Program-made: the position numbers and the translations under genes | Source: DATBWZ01 sp036514535 | Lineage (GTDB): Bacteria; JAMCPX01; DATBWZ01 | Assembly (NCBI GenBank): GCA_036514535.1 | Contig: DATBWZ010000112.1 | Span: forward strand, 1 to 17,372 | Direction: 5' to 3' | DNA length: 17,372 nucleotides | Notes under the pieces: generated by a model | Told to the model about the DNA's origin: nothing | Database searches by the model: none | Seen by the model: only the letters and a program-made list of their open reading frames with translations | Part shown: one piece after another, positions 1 through 8,067 of the stretch | Position numbering within the stretch: the stretch's first letter is position 1 | How the letters are laid out: each line of letters starts with the position of its first letter

Positions 1-1299
1 AAATATCCCCTGATGCGTCTGTCCGTCTGCGCCAACAATGCCCGCTCTGTCCATTGCAAAAATAACCGGAAGATTCTGTAGACACACATCATGCAGGACC
101 TGATCGTATGCTCTCTGAAGAAATGTGGAATAAATCGCCGCCACAGGCCTTAATCCCTGCGTAGCGAGGCCTGCGGCAAAGGTAATACCGTGCTGCTCCG
201 CAATCCCAACATCATAAAACCTCTCAGGGAATTCCTTTGCAAAATCATCAAGCCCGGTGCCGCCGGGCATTGCGGCGGTAATTGCCACAATCCTCTTATC
301 TTCTCTTGCGAGTTCAACCATTGTTTTCCCGAAAACAGATGTGAATGTCGGGGCGGAGGATTGGTGTTTAAGCGGCTTTCCAGTAGCGATGTCAAACGAA
401 TCAACGCCGTGCCAGAAATAGGGGTTCTTTTCTGCAAACTTATACCCCTTTCCCTTTTGAGTAAGCACATGGACAAATATGGGTCCATCCCATTTTTTAA
501 TATTTGAAAATGTTTCAATAAGTTCCGGGAAACTGTGACCATTTATGGGGCCTACATAATGGAATCCCAACCCCTCAAAGAGTATGCCGGGAGTGAAAAA
601 GCTCTTAAAGGATTCCTCAGCTTTTCTCAGCAGATGGTAAATTTCATCTCCGTAGGTAGGCATTGTTTTTAAAAAATTCTTGACTCTGTACCGCATGGAG
701 GTAAAGAATCTGCCTGTAAGCTTGCGGCTGAGAAATGATGACAGCCCGCCAACATTGGGCGCTATTGACATTCCATTATCGTTCAAAACAACAACGAGGT
801 TCCGCTTTAAATGTCCTGCCTGATTTAACCCTTCAAATGAAATGCCGGCCGTAAGAGATCCATCACCTATAACAGCAATCGCTTTTCCGGGCTCCCCTTT
901 AAGCTGCATGCCTTCAGCAATGCCAAGGGCCGCCGAAATGGAAGTTGAACTATGGCCGGTACCAAAAAAATCATAAGGTGATTCCTCCCTTCGGACAAAC
1001 CCGGAGATGCCCTTATATTGCCTGAGGGTATGAAAAATATCCTTTCTTCCGGTAAGTAATTTATGGGAATACGCCTGATGCCCCACATCCCAGATTACCT
1101 TGTCCTGCGGAAGATCAAATATATAATAAAGCGCAATAGTAAGCTCAACCACGCCGAGGCTTGAAGCAAGATGCCCTCCCGTTTTTGACACGCAAGAGAT
1201 TATCTCTTTACGAATTTCCTCAGCAAGAGTTGGAAGTTCTTTTGCATTCAACTGCTTTAGATCCGCTGGATACCGGATTTTATCAAAAAGTCTGTCCAT
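1..1299 (-). CDS. dxs: 1-deoxy-D-xylulose-5-phosphate synthase, N-terminal 433 residues (runs off the window)
   Basis: Dxs condenses pyruvate and glyceraldehyde-3-phosphate to DXP using thiamine diphosphate, the first step of the cytoplasmic MEP isoprenoid pathway. The visible part starts MDRLFDKIRYPADLK. It has the GGHLASSLG segment with the active-site His (about residue 43), DVGHQAY (71-77), the ThDP motif GDGSLTAG (145-152) followed by LNDN (172-175), and DVGIAEQH with the catalytic Glu near residue 368. The family is usually about 620-640 residues, so roughly the last third lies beyond base 1. The reading frame is open to the edge. The ATG at 1299 directly abuts the ispA stop codon (TAA then ATG, no gap), which suggests translational coupling. 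ispA and dxs are neighbours in many bacteria and act in the same pathway. Confidence 0.97.
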   Translation of the reverse strand, partial: MDRLFDKIRYPADLKQLNAKELPTLAEEIRKEIISCVSKTGGHLASSLGVVELTIALYYIFDLPQDKVIWDVGHQAYSHKLLTGRKDIFHTLRQYKGISGFVRREESPYDFFGTGHSSTSISAALGIAEGMQLKGEPGKAIAVIGDGSLTAGISFEGLNQAGHLKRNLVVVLNDNGMSIAPNVGGLSSFLSRKLTGRFFTSMRYRVKNFLKTMPTYGDEIYHLLRKAEESFKSFFTPGILFEGLGFHYVGPINGHSFPELIETFSNIKKWDGPIFVHVLTQKGKGYKFAEKNPYFWHGVDSFDIATGKPLKHQSSAPTFTSVFGKTMVELAREDKRIVAITAAMPGGTGLDDFAKEFPERFYDVGIAEQHGITFAAGLATQGLRPVAAIYSTFLQRAYDQVLHDVCLQNLPVIFAMDRAGIVGADGQTHQGIF

Positions 1300-2184
1300 T
1301 TATTCAACCTGCCTGTTTTTTACATACTCTGCAACCGCTATCAATGGCAGCGCCTTTCTGCCGAAACAGTCCAGTGAACTGACTGATTTATTAATATAAT
1401 CTATAATCATTTTTTTTGCAACATTCATACCAAATCTTTTAGGAAGGCTCGTCTCCTCCTTCCCTGTATCAATAATATCATCGCTTAACTGGAAAGCCAT
1501 TCCAAGAGCCCTGCCATATGCCTGCATTGCCTTGCGTTTTCTCCGGTCCCCGGATACAAGCATAATCCCGCTTGCAGTCGATGCCTCTATCAGCATTGCG
1601 GTTTTAAGCATGTTAATTTTTTTCATATCCGGGAGACTTTTCTCGCGGTCCCCCAGAACAACCTCCATTGCCTGTCCTCCTACCATACCCTTCCAGCCTG
1701 CAGATTCGCATACAAAGTGGATGGCTTCCGGAAGCCTTTTAGCTATACTGTCAGGATACAATGCCGGATTGCTCATAAATGAAAAAGCCTCTGTAAGCAG
1801 CGCATCTCCCGCAAGCACAGCGATTGCCTCGCCAAAAGTCCTGTGGCATGACGGTTTTCCCCTCCGGAAATCGTCATTGTCCATACATGGTAAATCGTCA
1901 TGTACAAGCGAATAAGCATGGATCATTTCAATCCCGCAGGCAAAGGATATAACATCCAGGCCGTTACCGCCTGCTGCCTCTGCCGAAAGTATGCAGAGCA
2001 ACGGTCTGAGTCTCTTTCCGCCGGGAAAGAGTGTGTATTTCATTGCTTCACTAATTTTTGAAATCTTTCCGTGTTTTTTTATGAAAATTTGCCCTAACTC
2101 AGAATTAATCCGGTTTTTCCATATTGACAAGTCTAAAGGTAAATTAAGTTCTGTAAATTTTTTAACTTTGGAAGCAACCTTCAT
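1300..2184 (-). CDS. ispA: Polyprenyl synthetase, probably farnesyl (or geranylgeranyl) diphosphate synthase
   Basis: A 294-residue trans-isoprenyl diphosphate synthase, joining IPP to allylic diphosphates in the cytoplasm. Motifs seen: GGKRLRP (55-61), the first Asp-rich motif DDLPCMD (96-102, Mg2+/allylic diphosphate binding) with the two-residue insertion of bacterial type II FPP synthases, GGQ (169-171), LKTAMLIEA (193-201), the second Asp-rich motif DDIID (235-239), and an AEYVKNR tail like that of E. coli IspA. Product length (C15 or C20) cannot be fixed from sequence alone. The ATG at 2184 has no clear Shine-Dalgarno and an in-frame TAG lies 15 nt upstream, so the start is well bounded. 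It sits between the zinc-ribbon gene (76-nt gap, no terminator seen) and dxs (0-nt gap). I see no xseB gene upstream, although ispA often has one. Confidence 0.95.
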   Translation of the reverse strand: MKVASKVKKFTELNLPLDLSIWKNRINSELGQIFIKKHGKISKISEAMKYTLFPGGKRLRPLLCILSAEAAGGNGLDVISFACGIEMIHAYSLVHDDLPCMDNDDFRRGKPSCHRTFGEAIAVLAGDALLTEAFSFMSNPALYPDSIAKRLPEAIHFVCESAGWKGMVGGQAMEVVLGDREKSLPDMKKINMLKTAMLIEASTASGIMLVSGDRRKRKAMQAYGRALGMAFQLSDDIIDTGKEETSLPKRFGMNVAKKMIIDYINKSVSSLDCFGRKALPLIAVAEYVKNRQVE

Positions 2185-2260
2185 GAATTCAAATGCATTC
2201 TATGGGCTCGCTTAAATATAAAACACAATCAAACATCGGACGGTCTTTGAAGGCGTATTC

Positions 2261-2983
2261 CTACGCATTCATCTTCTCTTCCTCCGGTACATACAGAATC
2301 CGCTGACAATGGGGGCAGGAAATAATATTTTCTCTTTTGAGCACCTGATTATAAATCTGCGGAGGAATGTTCATGTTGCAGCCGCAGCAAACATAATTTT
2401 TTGCCTCGGCAATCGCTATACCGTCCCTTTGTATTCTGATTCTTTCATACTTCTGAATAAGGGAACCGGAAAGGGTTTTTAGAATTTCGCTCCGTTTTGA
2501 ATCGTTATTCTTTATCTTATTCCGCAGTTCTTCTATTTTCTCTATAAGACCTGTATTTTCTGAATTCCATATTTTAAAACTGTTATCATAATCTTCCTGC
2601 AGCGTTTTCAATTCCGCATCGCCCTTCTCAATCTCTTCAATTAACTGAAGCACTATATCCTCCTTTTCGGATATATCCTTCTTCGTCAGTGATATCTCCC
2701 TCATCAAAGCCTGGTATTCCCTACTGCTCTTTATCTCTTTAAGCCTGCCCTCCCACCGTTTTACCACTTCATCATCTGTTCTTATTTCACCCTCAACAAT
2801 TTTTTTCCTAAGGTCCTTCTCTTTTATACTGTTTGACAGAATTTCTATCCGCTGTCTTGTCTCCTCTAATTCCCGAGCCTTTCCATCTATTTTTGCATTA
2901 ATGTTATTAATCTCTTTGTTTACATCGCTCCACACAATATCAATATCCTGCAGTTCTTTCAAAGATCTCAACTGGGCATTCAA
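2261..2983 (-). CDS. C4-type zinc-ribbon coiled-coil protein (COG1579 type)
   Basis: About 240 residues: a long charged heptad-rich coiled coil over most of the length, then a C-terminal zinc ribbon with CGC (C199, C202 in this numbering) and CPHC (C223, C226). This is the layout of the COG1579 / CT398-like hairpin plus zinc-ribbon family, whose cellular role is unsettled. Nucleic-acid or secretion-related roles have been proposed for relatives. I place the start at the TTG at 2983-2981 because an AAGGAG Shine-Dalgarno (2990-2995) stands 6 nt before it. The longer reading from a GTG at 3019 would start inside the 3' acceptor strand of the tRNA and has no ribosome site. The gene lies 27 nt downstream of the tRNA and 76 nt upstream of ispA, inside the long operon. 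Confidence 0.85.
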   Translation of the reverse strand: MNAQLRSLKELQDIDIVWSDVNKEINNINAKIDGKARELEETRQRIEILSNSIKEKDLRKKIVEGEIRTDDEVVKRWEGRLKEIKSSREYQALMREISLTKKDISEKEDIVLQLIEEIEKGDAELKTLQEDYDNSFKIWNSENTGLIEKIEELRNKIKNNDSKRSEILKTLSGSLIQKYERIRIQRDGIAIAEAKNYVCCGCNMNIPPQIYNQVLKRENIISCPHCQRILYVPEEEKMNA

Positions 2984-3010
2984 ATCATTCTCCTTCACTT
3001 TTATTAGAAT

Positions 3011-3082
3011 TGGGCCCACCCGGACTCGAACCAGGAACCAACCGGTTATGAGCCGGTAGCTCCACCATTGAGCTATGGGCCC
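3011..3082 (-). tRNA. tRNA with CAT anticodon, probably tRNA-Ile2 (lysidine type), possibly elongator Met
   Basis: A 72-nt cloverleaf can be folded by eye. It has acceptor GGGCCCA paired with TGGGCCC plus discriminator A, TA at 8-9, D stem GCTC/GAGC with a short 7-nt loop, anticodon stem ACCGG/CCGGT around loop CTCATAA (CAT at 3048-3050), a 5-nt variable loop, and T stem CCTGG/CCGGG (one T-G pair) with loop TTCGAGT. CCA is not encoded. CAT serves elongator Met, initiator Met and Ile2. The C-G pairs at acceptor positions 4 and 5 are determinants of the lysidine synthetase TilS, which favours Ile2. The fully paired first base pair argues against initiator tRNA. Its 5' base is the last base of the rpoD stop codon, so it is presumably excised from the operon mRNA. 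Confidence 0.95.
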
Positions 3083-4818
3083 TACCCTTCTGCAAAGTGT
3101 TTAATGTATTTGCTCCTTATAGGGTGCCTGAGTTTTCTCAAAGCCTTAGCTTCAATCTGCCTCACGCGCTCCCTTGTTACTTCAAAATCCTGACCTACTT
3201 CCTCAAGTGTATATTCTGCCTTCTCTCCTATTCCGAACCTCATCCTTATAACTTTTTCCTCTCTGGGCGTAAGGGACGCAAGAGCTCGCCTCAATCCATC
3301 AGAAAGATCCTTGTATACCACTGAATCCAGAGGCAGTGCAATGCTCTTATCTTCAATGAAGTCGCTCAGATGGCTGTCCTCATCTTCTCCGATGGGCATT
3401 TCAAGAGAAATAGGTTCCTTGGCAATCTTCAGTATCTTTCTTACTTTGTCAAGCGGCAGTTCCATCTTTTCAGCAATCTCTTCCGGGGACGGCTCTCTGC
3501 CAAGATCCTGAACGAGGTACCTTGATGTTCTGACCAACTTATTAATTGTCTCAATCATATGAACCGGTATTCTTATCGTCCTTGCTTGATCGGCGATAGC
3601 CCTGGTAATTGCCTGTCTGATCCACCATGTCGCATAAGTGGAAAACTTATAGCCGCGTTGATACTCAAATTTGTCCACAGCCTTCATAAGTCCGATGTTG
3701 CCCTCCTGAATAAGATCCAGGAAGTGCAGTCCTCTATTATTATATTTCTTTGCAATGCTAACTACAAGCCTCAGGTTCGCCTCTATAAGCTCTTTTTTAG
3801 CTCTGGAGGCTACCCTTTCCCCCTCCTGAATTTTATCAAACATCTCAACAAGATTATCGCAGATCATTCCTGCTTCGTTTTCAATAGCTGACATTTTTCT
3901 GAATCTTTCTTTTGCCTTTGCAAGGATCTCCTTTATATCCTGTTTTTTAAGTCTTGTTTTCTTATTTTTAATATGGTCGGCAAACCTCACAGACCTCCGG
4001 CCTGCCAACATCATTAATTCCTTAAAACTTAATCCGGTTTTACTCTCAATATCCCGGCTTTCGTTCTTCAATATATTGATCCTGTTTATCAGCCCCCTTA
4101 ATTTTAGGATGATTTTATCCACAAACCGTCTGTTAATCTCTATTTCTTTTAGTTTATCTACAATTTTTTCATTATATTTTAAAATCTTGGGATGGGGTAA
4201 ACCGGCGCTCTTTGAATTTTTTTTAACTGAAGCGATTCTTGATAATGTAGCGTTCCTCTGTTCATAAATTTTCTTGATTTGTTTTATTATTTTCAGAATT
4301 CGTTCCCGTTGTTCATCGGTTTCTTCGTTTTCTCCTTCCTCATCTTCTACTTCCTTTGTTATTTCTCTGAGTTGAATACGGCCTTTCTCCAGCCTCTCCT
4401 TCATTGAAATAATATCTTTCACCGTAATATCAAGGTGAATAATAGCATCAAGCACCTGCATATCTCCCCTTTCAATCCGCTGGGAGATCTCAACCTCACC
4501 CTCTCTGGTAAGAAGGGAAACCCTGCCCATCTCTTTCAGATACATTCTGACAGGATCAATGCCGGTCCCCAGTCCCTTAAGGTCTATTTCCTCTGTTTCA
4601 GCATGGGAAAACTCGCCAGCAGGTTTTGATATTTTTATCTTATGATTGGAATCAAGGATTTCTACATCCTCTTCTCCAAATATATTCATTACCTCTTCAA
4701 GCTGGTCTCCGGAAATATCATCGTGGGGTATAATTTCAGAGGGTTCATCAATGCTCCTTACCCCGGGGTTGGAACCGTTTATATCGTTTATTTGGGATAT
4801 TTTTTTCTTTCTTCCCAT
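3082..4818 (-). CDS. rpoD: RNA polymerase principal sigma factor (sigma70)
   Basis: A 578-residue group 1 sigma factor that directs RNA polymerase to housekeeping promoters. The order is: an acidic, shortened region 1.1 (residues 1-80, with the EEVMNIFGEEDVEILD segment); region 1.2 (DPVRMYLKEMGRVSLLTREGE, about 88-108); a charged non-conserved stretch; region 2 with RLVVSIAKKY, DLIQEGNIGLMKAV and YATWWIRQAITRAIADQ (-10 recognition); region 3 (RIPVHMIETINKL onward); and region 4.2 with the helix-turn-helix YTLEEVGQDFEVTRERVRQIEAK (-35 recognition). The ATG at 4818 is preceded by a strong AAAGGAG that overlaps the dnaG stop region (11-nt gap). The TAG stop shares its G with the tRNA 5' end. dnaG then rpoD is the classical macromolecular synthesis operon order. 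Confidence 0.98.
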   Translation of the reverse strand: MGRKKKISQINDINGSNPGVRSIDEPSEIIPHDDISGDQLEEVMNIFGEEDVEILDSNHKIKISKPAGEFSHAETEEIDLKGLGTGIDPVRMYLKEMGRVSLLTREGEVEISQRIERGDMQVLDAIIHLDITVKDIISMKERLEKGRIQLREITKEVEDEEGENEETDEQRERILKIIKQIKKIYEQRNATLSRIASVKKNSKSAGLPHPKILKYNEKIVDKLKEIEINRRFVDKIILKLRGLINRINILKNESRDIESKTGLSFKELMMLAGRRSVRFADHIKNKKTRLKKQDIKEILAKAKERFRKMSAIENEAGMICDNLVEMFDKIQEGERVASRAKKELIEANLRLVVSIAKKYNNRGLHFLDLIQEGNIGLMKAVDKFEYQRGYKFSTYATWWIRQAITRAIADQARTIRIPVHMIETINKLVRTSRYLVQDLGREPSPEEIAEKMELPLDKVRKILKIAKEPISLEMPIGEDEDSHLSDFIEDKSIALPLDSVVYKDLSDGLRRALASLTPREEKVIRMRFGIGEKAEYTLEEVGQDFEVTRERVRQIEAKALRKLRHPIRSKYIKHFAEG

Positions 4819-4829
4819 TTAATCTCCTT

Positions 4830-6590
4830 TTATACTGCTTTTTTTAATAATTCCTTTTTCTTCTTTACAAGGTTATGTTTCATTACAAGCAGGCCTTTCC
4901 ATTCGTCTTCGTTTCCCGTCTGCTGTTTTCTGGAAAGTTCCAATGTCAGCCTTTTCTCCTCATCTTTTATCCTCTTTAATTCAAAAAATCTCGTAATGCT
5001 TTGAATGCTCGTCTTTGAATTATCTATCTGTTCACCCTCAAAAATAATCTTCACCACAATATTTCTGATCTTTTCATCTTGTATTTTCCCCAACAAGCTG
5101 TCAATATCCATCGCTTTTTCTTTAACATAAATCTCAAAAATTGCTTCGGCTATGGGGATTAATTCTGCGGATTCAAAATCTTTTATATAATTTCTGAGCG
5201 AGAGCATCTCTTCCGGACAGGTCAGCATTAAGTATATGAGCGTTTTTTCATTTTTATTCTGGGAGGTTAAAAAAACGGATGCATCTTCTTTCACGGTTAT
5301 TTCCCTTGTTCCAAGCCTGTGCAGCACGGCCTGTTCCTTTACTCCAAATTTCTCTGCAACCTCTTTTACATAAATGGACCTTGTTACCGGATGAGACACC
5401 TTTGACAACAGGCGGAGAATTTCATCAATAGCTCCCGACTTTTTCCATGGATGGGGACCTGAGCGGCTTACCATATTATTAAGATAAAACTCCCAGAGCA
5501 ACTGTGTATTCTTCAATTTTTCTGCAAACCCGCTCGCGCCCTCTCTTTTCACAAACGTATCCGGATCATCCCCCTGCGGGAGTTTAACTATGCAGGCATC
5601 TATGCCGCTGTCAAAGAAGAGCGGCAGAACCCGTTCCGATGCTCTCATGCCCGCATTATCGCTGTCAAAGAGCATGTATGCCCTTTTCACATACCCCTTT
5701 ATACTGTTAATATGGTTTGCTGTCAGCGCAGTTCCCAGCGGCGCAAGCACATTATTTATTCCGGATTGAACCAGCGCAATAAGGTCAAAATATCCCTCCA
5801 CAATAAAAACATCCCCTGTCCTGCGAACCTCCGGCCAGGTTATATTCATTCCGTAGAAAGTCCTTCCCTTCACAAAAACAGGCGTTTCCTGCGTATTCAG
5901 ATATTTGGGCTCCTCATTGCCTAAAATTCTGCCACCGAACCCTGTTATATTCCCATCAATGTCCTGTATGGGGAAAATAATCCTCTTCCGAAAAACATCA
6001 TAGTAGCCGCCGCTCTGCCTGGGGGCTATAAGACCCGCTTTCTCTGCCCACTCATTACTGATACCTTTCCCTGCAAAAAAGTTCGCCAGCCCGTTCCATT
6101 TATCAGGGGCATATCCTATTTTGAATAAATCAATTGTCTCCCGGTTTAATCCCCGCTCGTTCCTGATGTAATTCAGCGCTGTTTTGCCTTCAGGAGAGTT
6201 TATTATGGTCTGGAAATAACCTGCTGCCAAAGCGTTAATCTCGTATATCTGCGTCTTTAACTCTTTTTTCTTTGCCCCATCCTTTGTAAGCCGGCGCTTC
6301 GGCAGATCCACCCCTGTTTTTTTTGCAAGATGCTCAAGGGCATCCTGAAATGTCATGCCCTTTGCCTTCATAAGAAAGGTAAATATATTTCCGCCTGTTC
6401 CGCAGCCAAAACAGTAAAACAGCCCCTTGTCAGGACTCACAGAAAAGGACGGGCTTTTCTCCGCATGAAAGGGACAGAGTCCGAAGAAATTAGCGCCGCT
6501 CTTTTTGAGATGCACCACATCAGACACAACATCAAAAATGTTTACCCTGCTGACGATCTCCTGGATTTTATTGTCAAAATCTGCGTCCAT
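4830..6590 (-). CDS. dnaG: DNA primase
   Basis: A 586-residue DnaG that makes RNA primers at the replication fork and works with DnaB helicase. The N-terminal zinc-binding CHC2 domain is intact (CPFH at 39-42, CFGC at 60-63). The catalytic core has the RNA-polymerase basic region and EPKYLN (227-232). The TOPRIM fold has EGYFD with Glu265 and FDSDNAG with Asp309/Asp311, then GDDPDTF (340-346). The C-terminal third is the poorly conserved helicase-binding region. The length is normal for the family. The ATG at 6590 follows an AGGA about 9 nt upstream. The NIF3-family gene ends 44 nt upstream and rpoD begins 11 nt downstream. Confidence 0.98.
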   Translation of the reverse strand: MDADFDNKIQEIVSRVNIFDVVSDVVHLKKSGANFFGLCPFHAEKSPSFSVSPDKGLFYCFGCGTGGNIFTFLMKAKGMTFQDALEHLAKKTGVDLPKRRLTKDGAKKKELKTQIYEINALAAGYFQTIINSPEGKTALNYIRNERGLNRETIDLFKIGYAPDKWNGLANFFAGKGISNEWAEKAGLIAPRQSGGYYDVFRKRIIFPIQDIDGNITGFGGRILGNEEPKYLNTQETPVFVKGRTFYGMNITWPEVRRTGDVFIVEGYFDLIALVQSGINNVLAPLGTALTANHINSIKGYVKRAYMLFDSDNAGMRASERVLPLFFDSGIDACIVKLPQGDDPDTFVKREGASGFAEKLKNTQLLWEFYLNNMVSRSGPHPWKKSGAIDEILRLLSKVSHPVTRSIYVKEVAEKFGVKEQAVLHRLGTREITVKEDASVFLTSQNKNEKTLIYLMLTCPEEMLSLRNYIKDFESAELIPIAEAIFEIYVKEKAMDIDSLLGKIQDEKIRNIVVKIIFEGEQIDNSKTSIQSITRFFELKRIKDEEKRLTLELSRKQQTGNEDEWKGLLVMKHNLVKKKKELLKKAV

Positions 6591-6634
6591 AAATTAATTT
6601 CCTGCCATGTTATTGCGCTGTTTCATAAACTTCA

Positions 6635-7606
6635 TCAGGAAGATGCTTCTTTGCCCCTCCTTATCCTCTTGAATCCCGAACACTCAATAATATTGAGTGG
6701 TTCGCCGTTTTCTATTTCATCCAGAATAATATTTAATCCCAGATTATCGCTGCCGATATGACCGGCAATTACTACATTAAGCATATGTTTTTTGGCCTCT
6801 TTTCTGTGTTCTTCCGACATATGCATGGTTACAACCGTCCCCACGCCTGCCTGGGAGAGCTTCTCAAACGATCTCTTGTTGCCGCTTGTGCCTCCTGTCA
6901 TGTCCACAAATACCTTTCCTGTCCTGCTGTCTCTGCTGCCAAGTAAAATCTTGGGACCGTTTTGCGACATTTTTGAAATTTTATACTCCGGAACCTCCAT
7001 AAGAATATCTATTACATCGGAAAGATACTGCGGTTTTTCTTTGTCAAAAATCCCCTGGAGAAACATTGCAACGCAGTTATCCGCCGGAGTATGAATGCAT
7101 ACAAACGGAATATTGAGAAGGCGCGCCGCGTCAACAGCGCGATTATGGTTCAGAGGCATGAGTTTTCTCTCCACTTCTTTTGCCCTCTCATCAAGAAGCG
7201 CATCAGCAACATTTATTGGAATGCCCAAAGCGGCAAGTATGTCCGCCTGCATCTTCATAACTTCATGCAGATTCACAAGCGCACTGCCGGCCGGATGGTG
7301 TGCTAAGCACAGGTCTATACTCCTGCCAGTCTGCCTTAATCTATCCGCAAGAAGAAGTTCGCCCGCATCAATGTCTATGCCGACAAGCACCGAATTAATT
7401 TCCGTTTCCTCTCCGCCAAAAAGAATCCTTGTATCGGCATACGGATTTGTCAGAGATTCATTATCAAAATATTCCTTTTCTGCTTTTGACAGTTTATCGT
7501 ATTCCTTAGCAGTTTTTTTGAGGTTTGCCTCTACTGCTTTTCTGGTTCTTGGATCCCGTTCTATGCCCTTGTCAACAGCCTTACTGTAGAGATCCTTCAA
7601 TTTCAT
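6635..7606 (-). CDS. NIF3/DUF34-family putative metal-binding protein
   Basis: A 323-residue protein resembling the NIF3 (NGG1p-interacting factor 3, DUF34) family of dinuclear-metal proteins. Members have been annotated as GTP cyclohydrolase 1 type 2-like, but their substrate is not firmly established. The sequence shows DLCLAHHPAG with the paired metal-ligand histidines (H103, H104) and, near the C-terminus, GHIGSDNLG at the position of the usual GHxxSE motif. Here Asp replaces Glu. An extra charged helical segment of about 60 residues precedes the core. The stop of yqeY is 8 nt upstream, and a GGGGA about 15 nt before the ATG is a weak ribosome site, so coupling to yqeY is likely. Placement between yqeY and dnaG makes it part of the macromolecular synthesis operon. 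The family call is by motif recognition only. Confidence 0.75.
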   Translation of the reverse strand: MKLKDLYSKAVDKGIERDPRTRKAVEANLKKTAKEYDKLSKAEKEYFDNESLTNPYADTRILFGGEETEINSVLVGIDIDAGELLLADRLRQTGRSIDLCLAHHPAGSALVNLHEVMKMQADILAALGIPINVADALLDERAKEVERKLMPLNHNRAVDAARLLNIPFVCIHTPADNCVAMFLQGIFDKEKPQYLSDVIDILMEVPEYKISKMSQNGPKILLGSRDSRTGKVFVDMTGGTSGNKRSFEKLSQAGVGTVVTMHMSEEHRKEAKKHMLNVVIAGHIGSDNLGLNIILDEIENGEPLNIIECSGFKRIRRGKEASS

Positions 7607-7614
7607 AAAAAGAT

Positions 7615-8067
7615 CTAATTCCCCTTTATCAGCCTATCGGTAACCAGGTTTTTCACAATTTCTCCCTCTGCCCTGCCTTTAGTCTTCAGCATAAGAATCT
7701 TCATAACCTTTCCCATGTCTTTGATATTAACCGCTCCTGATTCCATCACTGCTTCATCTACCAATTGCCTGAGGTCTGATTCACTGAGTCCGGGCGGAAG
7801 AAATTCCTGCAGAATTTTTAATTCATTTTCTTCTTTATCAACAAGGTCCTGCCTTTTCCCCTGCTTAAAAAATTCTATTGACTCTTTTCTCTGTTTGATT
7901 AATCGTGATACTACTAAAACAATCTCATCCTCTGATAAATCATGTCGTTTTGCATCTTCTTCGTATCGTATTGCAGATTTCAGTAATCTAAAAGTTGAAA
8001 CTCTTCCAGGATCCCGCTGTTTCTGTGCTTTTGTTAATTCATCCTGAATCCGTTCTTTTAAGCCCAT
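7615..8067 (-). CDS. yqeY: GatB/YqeY domain protein
   Basis: A 150-residue helical YqeY protein (MGLKERIQDELTKAQKQRD at the N-terminus, FLPPGLSESDL in the middle). It is the free-standing relative of the C-terminal tRNA-binding domain of the GatB subunit of Asp/Glu-tRNA amidotransferase. The biological role of YqeY is not settled. The second half carries the three-helix YqeY fold segment (SGAVNIKDMGKVMKILMLKTKGRA; compare the family pattern of a Gly-Lys-Val-Met motif before a Gly-rich turn). Its ATG at 8067 lies inside the rpsU coding region (10-nt overlap, different frame), so it is almost certainly translationally coupled to rpsU. rpsU followed by yqeY is a common gene pair. Confidence 0.93.
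   Translation of the reverse strand: MGLKERIQDELTKAQKQRDPGRVSTFRLLKSAIRYEEDAKRHDLSEDEIVLVVSRLIKQRKESIEFFKQGKRQDLVDKEENELKILQEFLPPGLSESDLRQLVDEAVMESGAVNIKDMGKVMKILMLKTKGRAEGEIVKNLVTDRLIKGN

Noticed and set aside
150..542. A 130-codon minus-strand frame
   Set aside because: It is in another frame of the dxs coding region, whose own frame is continuous with strong motif matches.
2984..3019. A GTG start for the zinc-ribbon gene at 3019
   Set aside because: It would place the start inside the tRNA acceptor arm without a ribosome site, whereas a TTG at 2983 has AAGGAG six bases upstream.
4642..5004. A plus-strand frame rich in Phe and Ser that resembles a membrane protein
   Set aside because: It is antisense to rpoD and dnaG. 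Its hydrophobic look comes from the complement of Lys/Glu-rich codons.
7095..7589. A 164-codon open frame on the plus strand
   Set aside because: It lies wholly antisense to the NIF3-family gene, has a serine/leucine-rich composition typical of a mirrored frame and no ribosome site.
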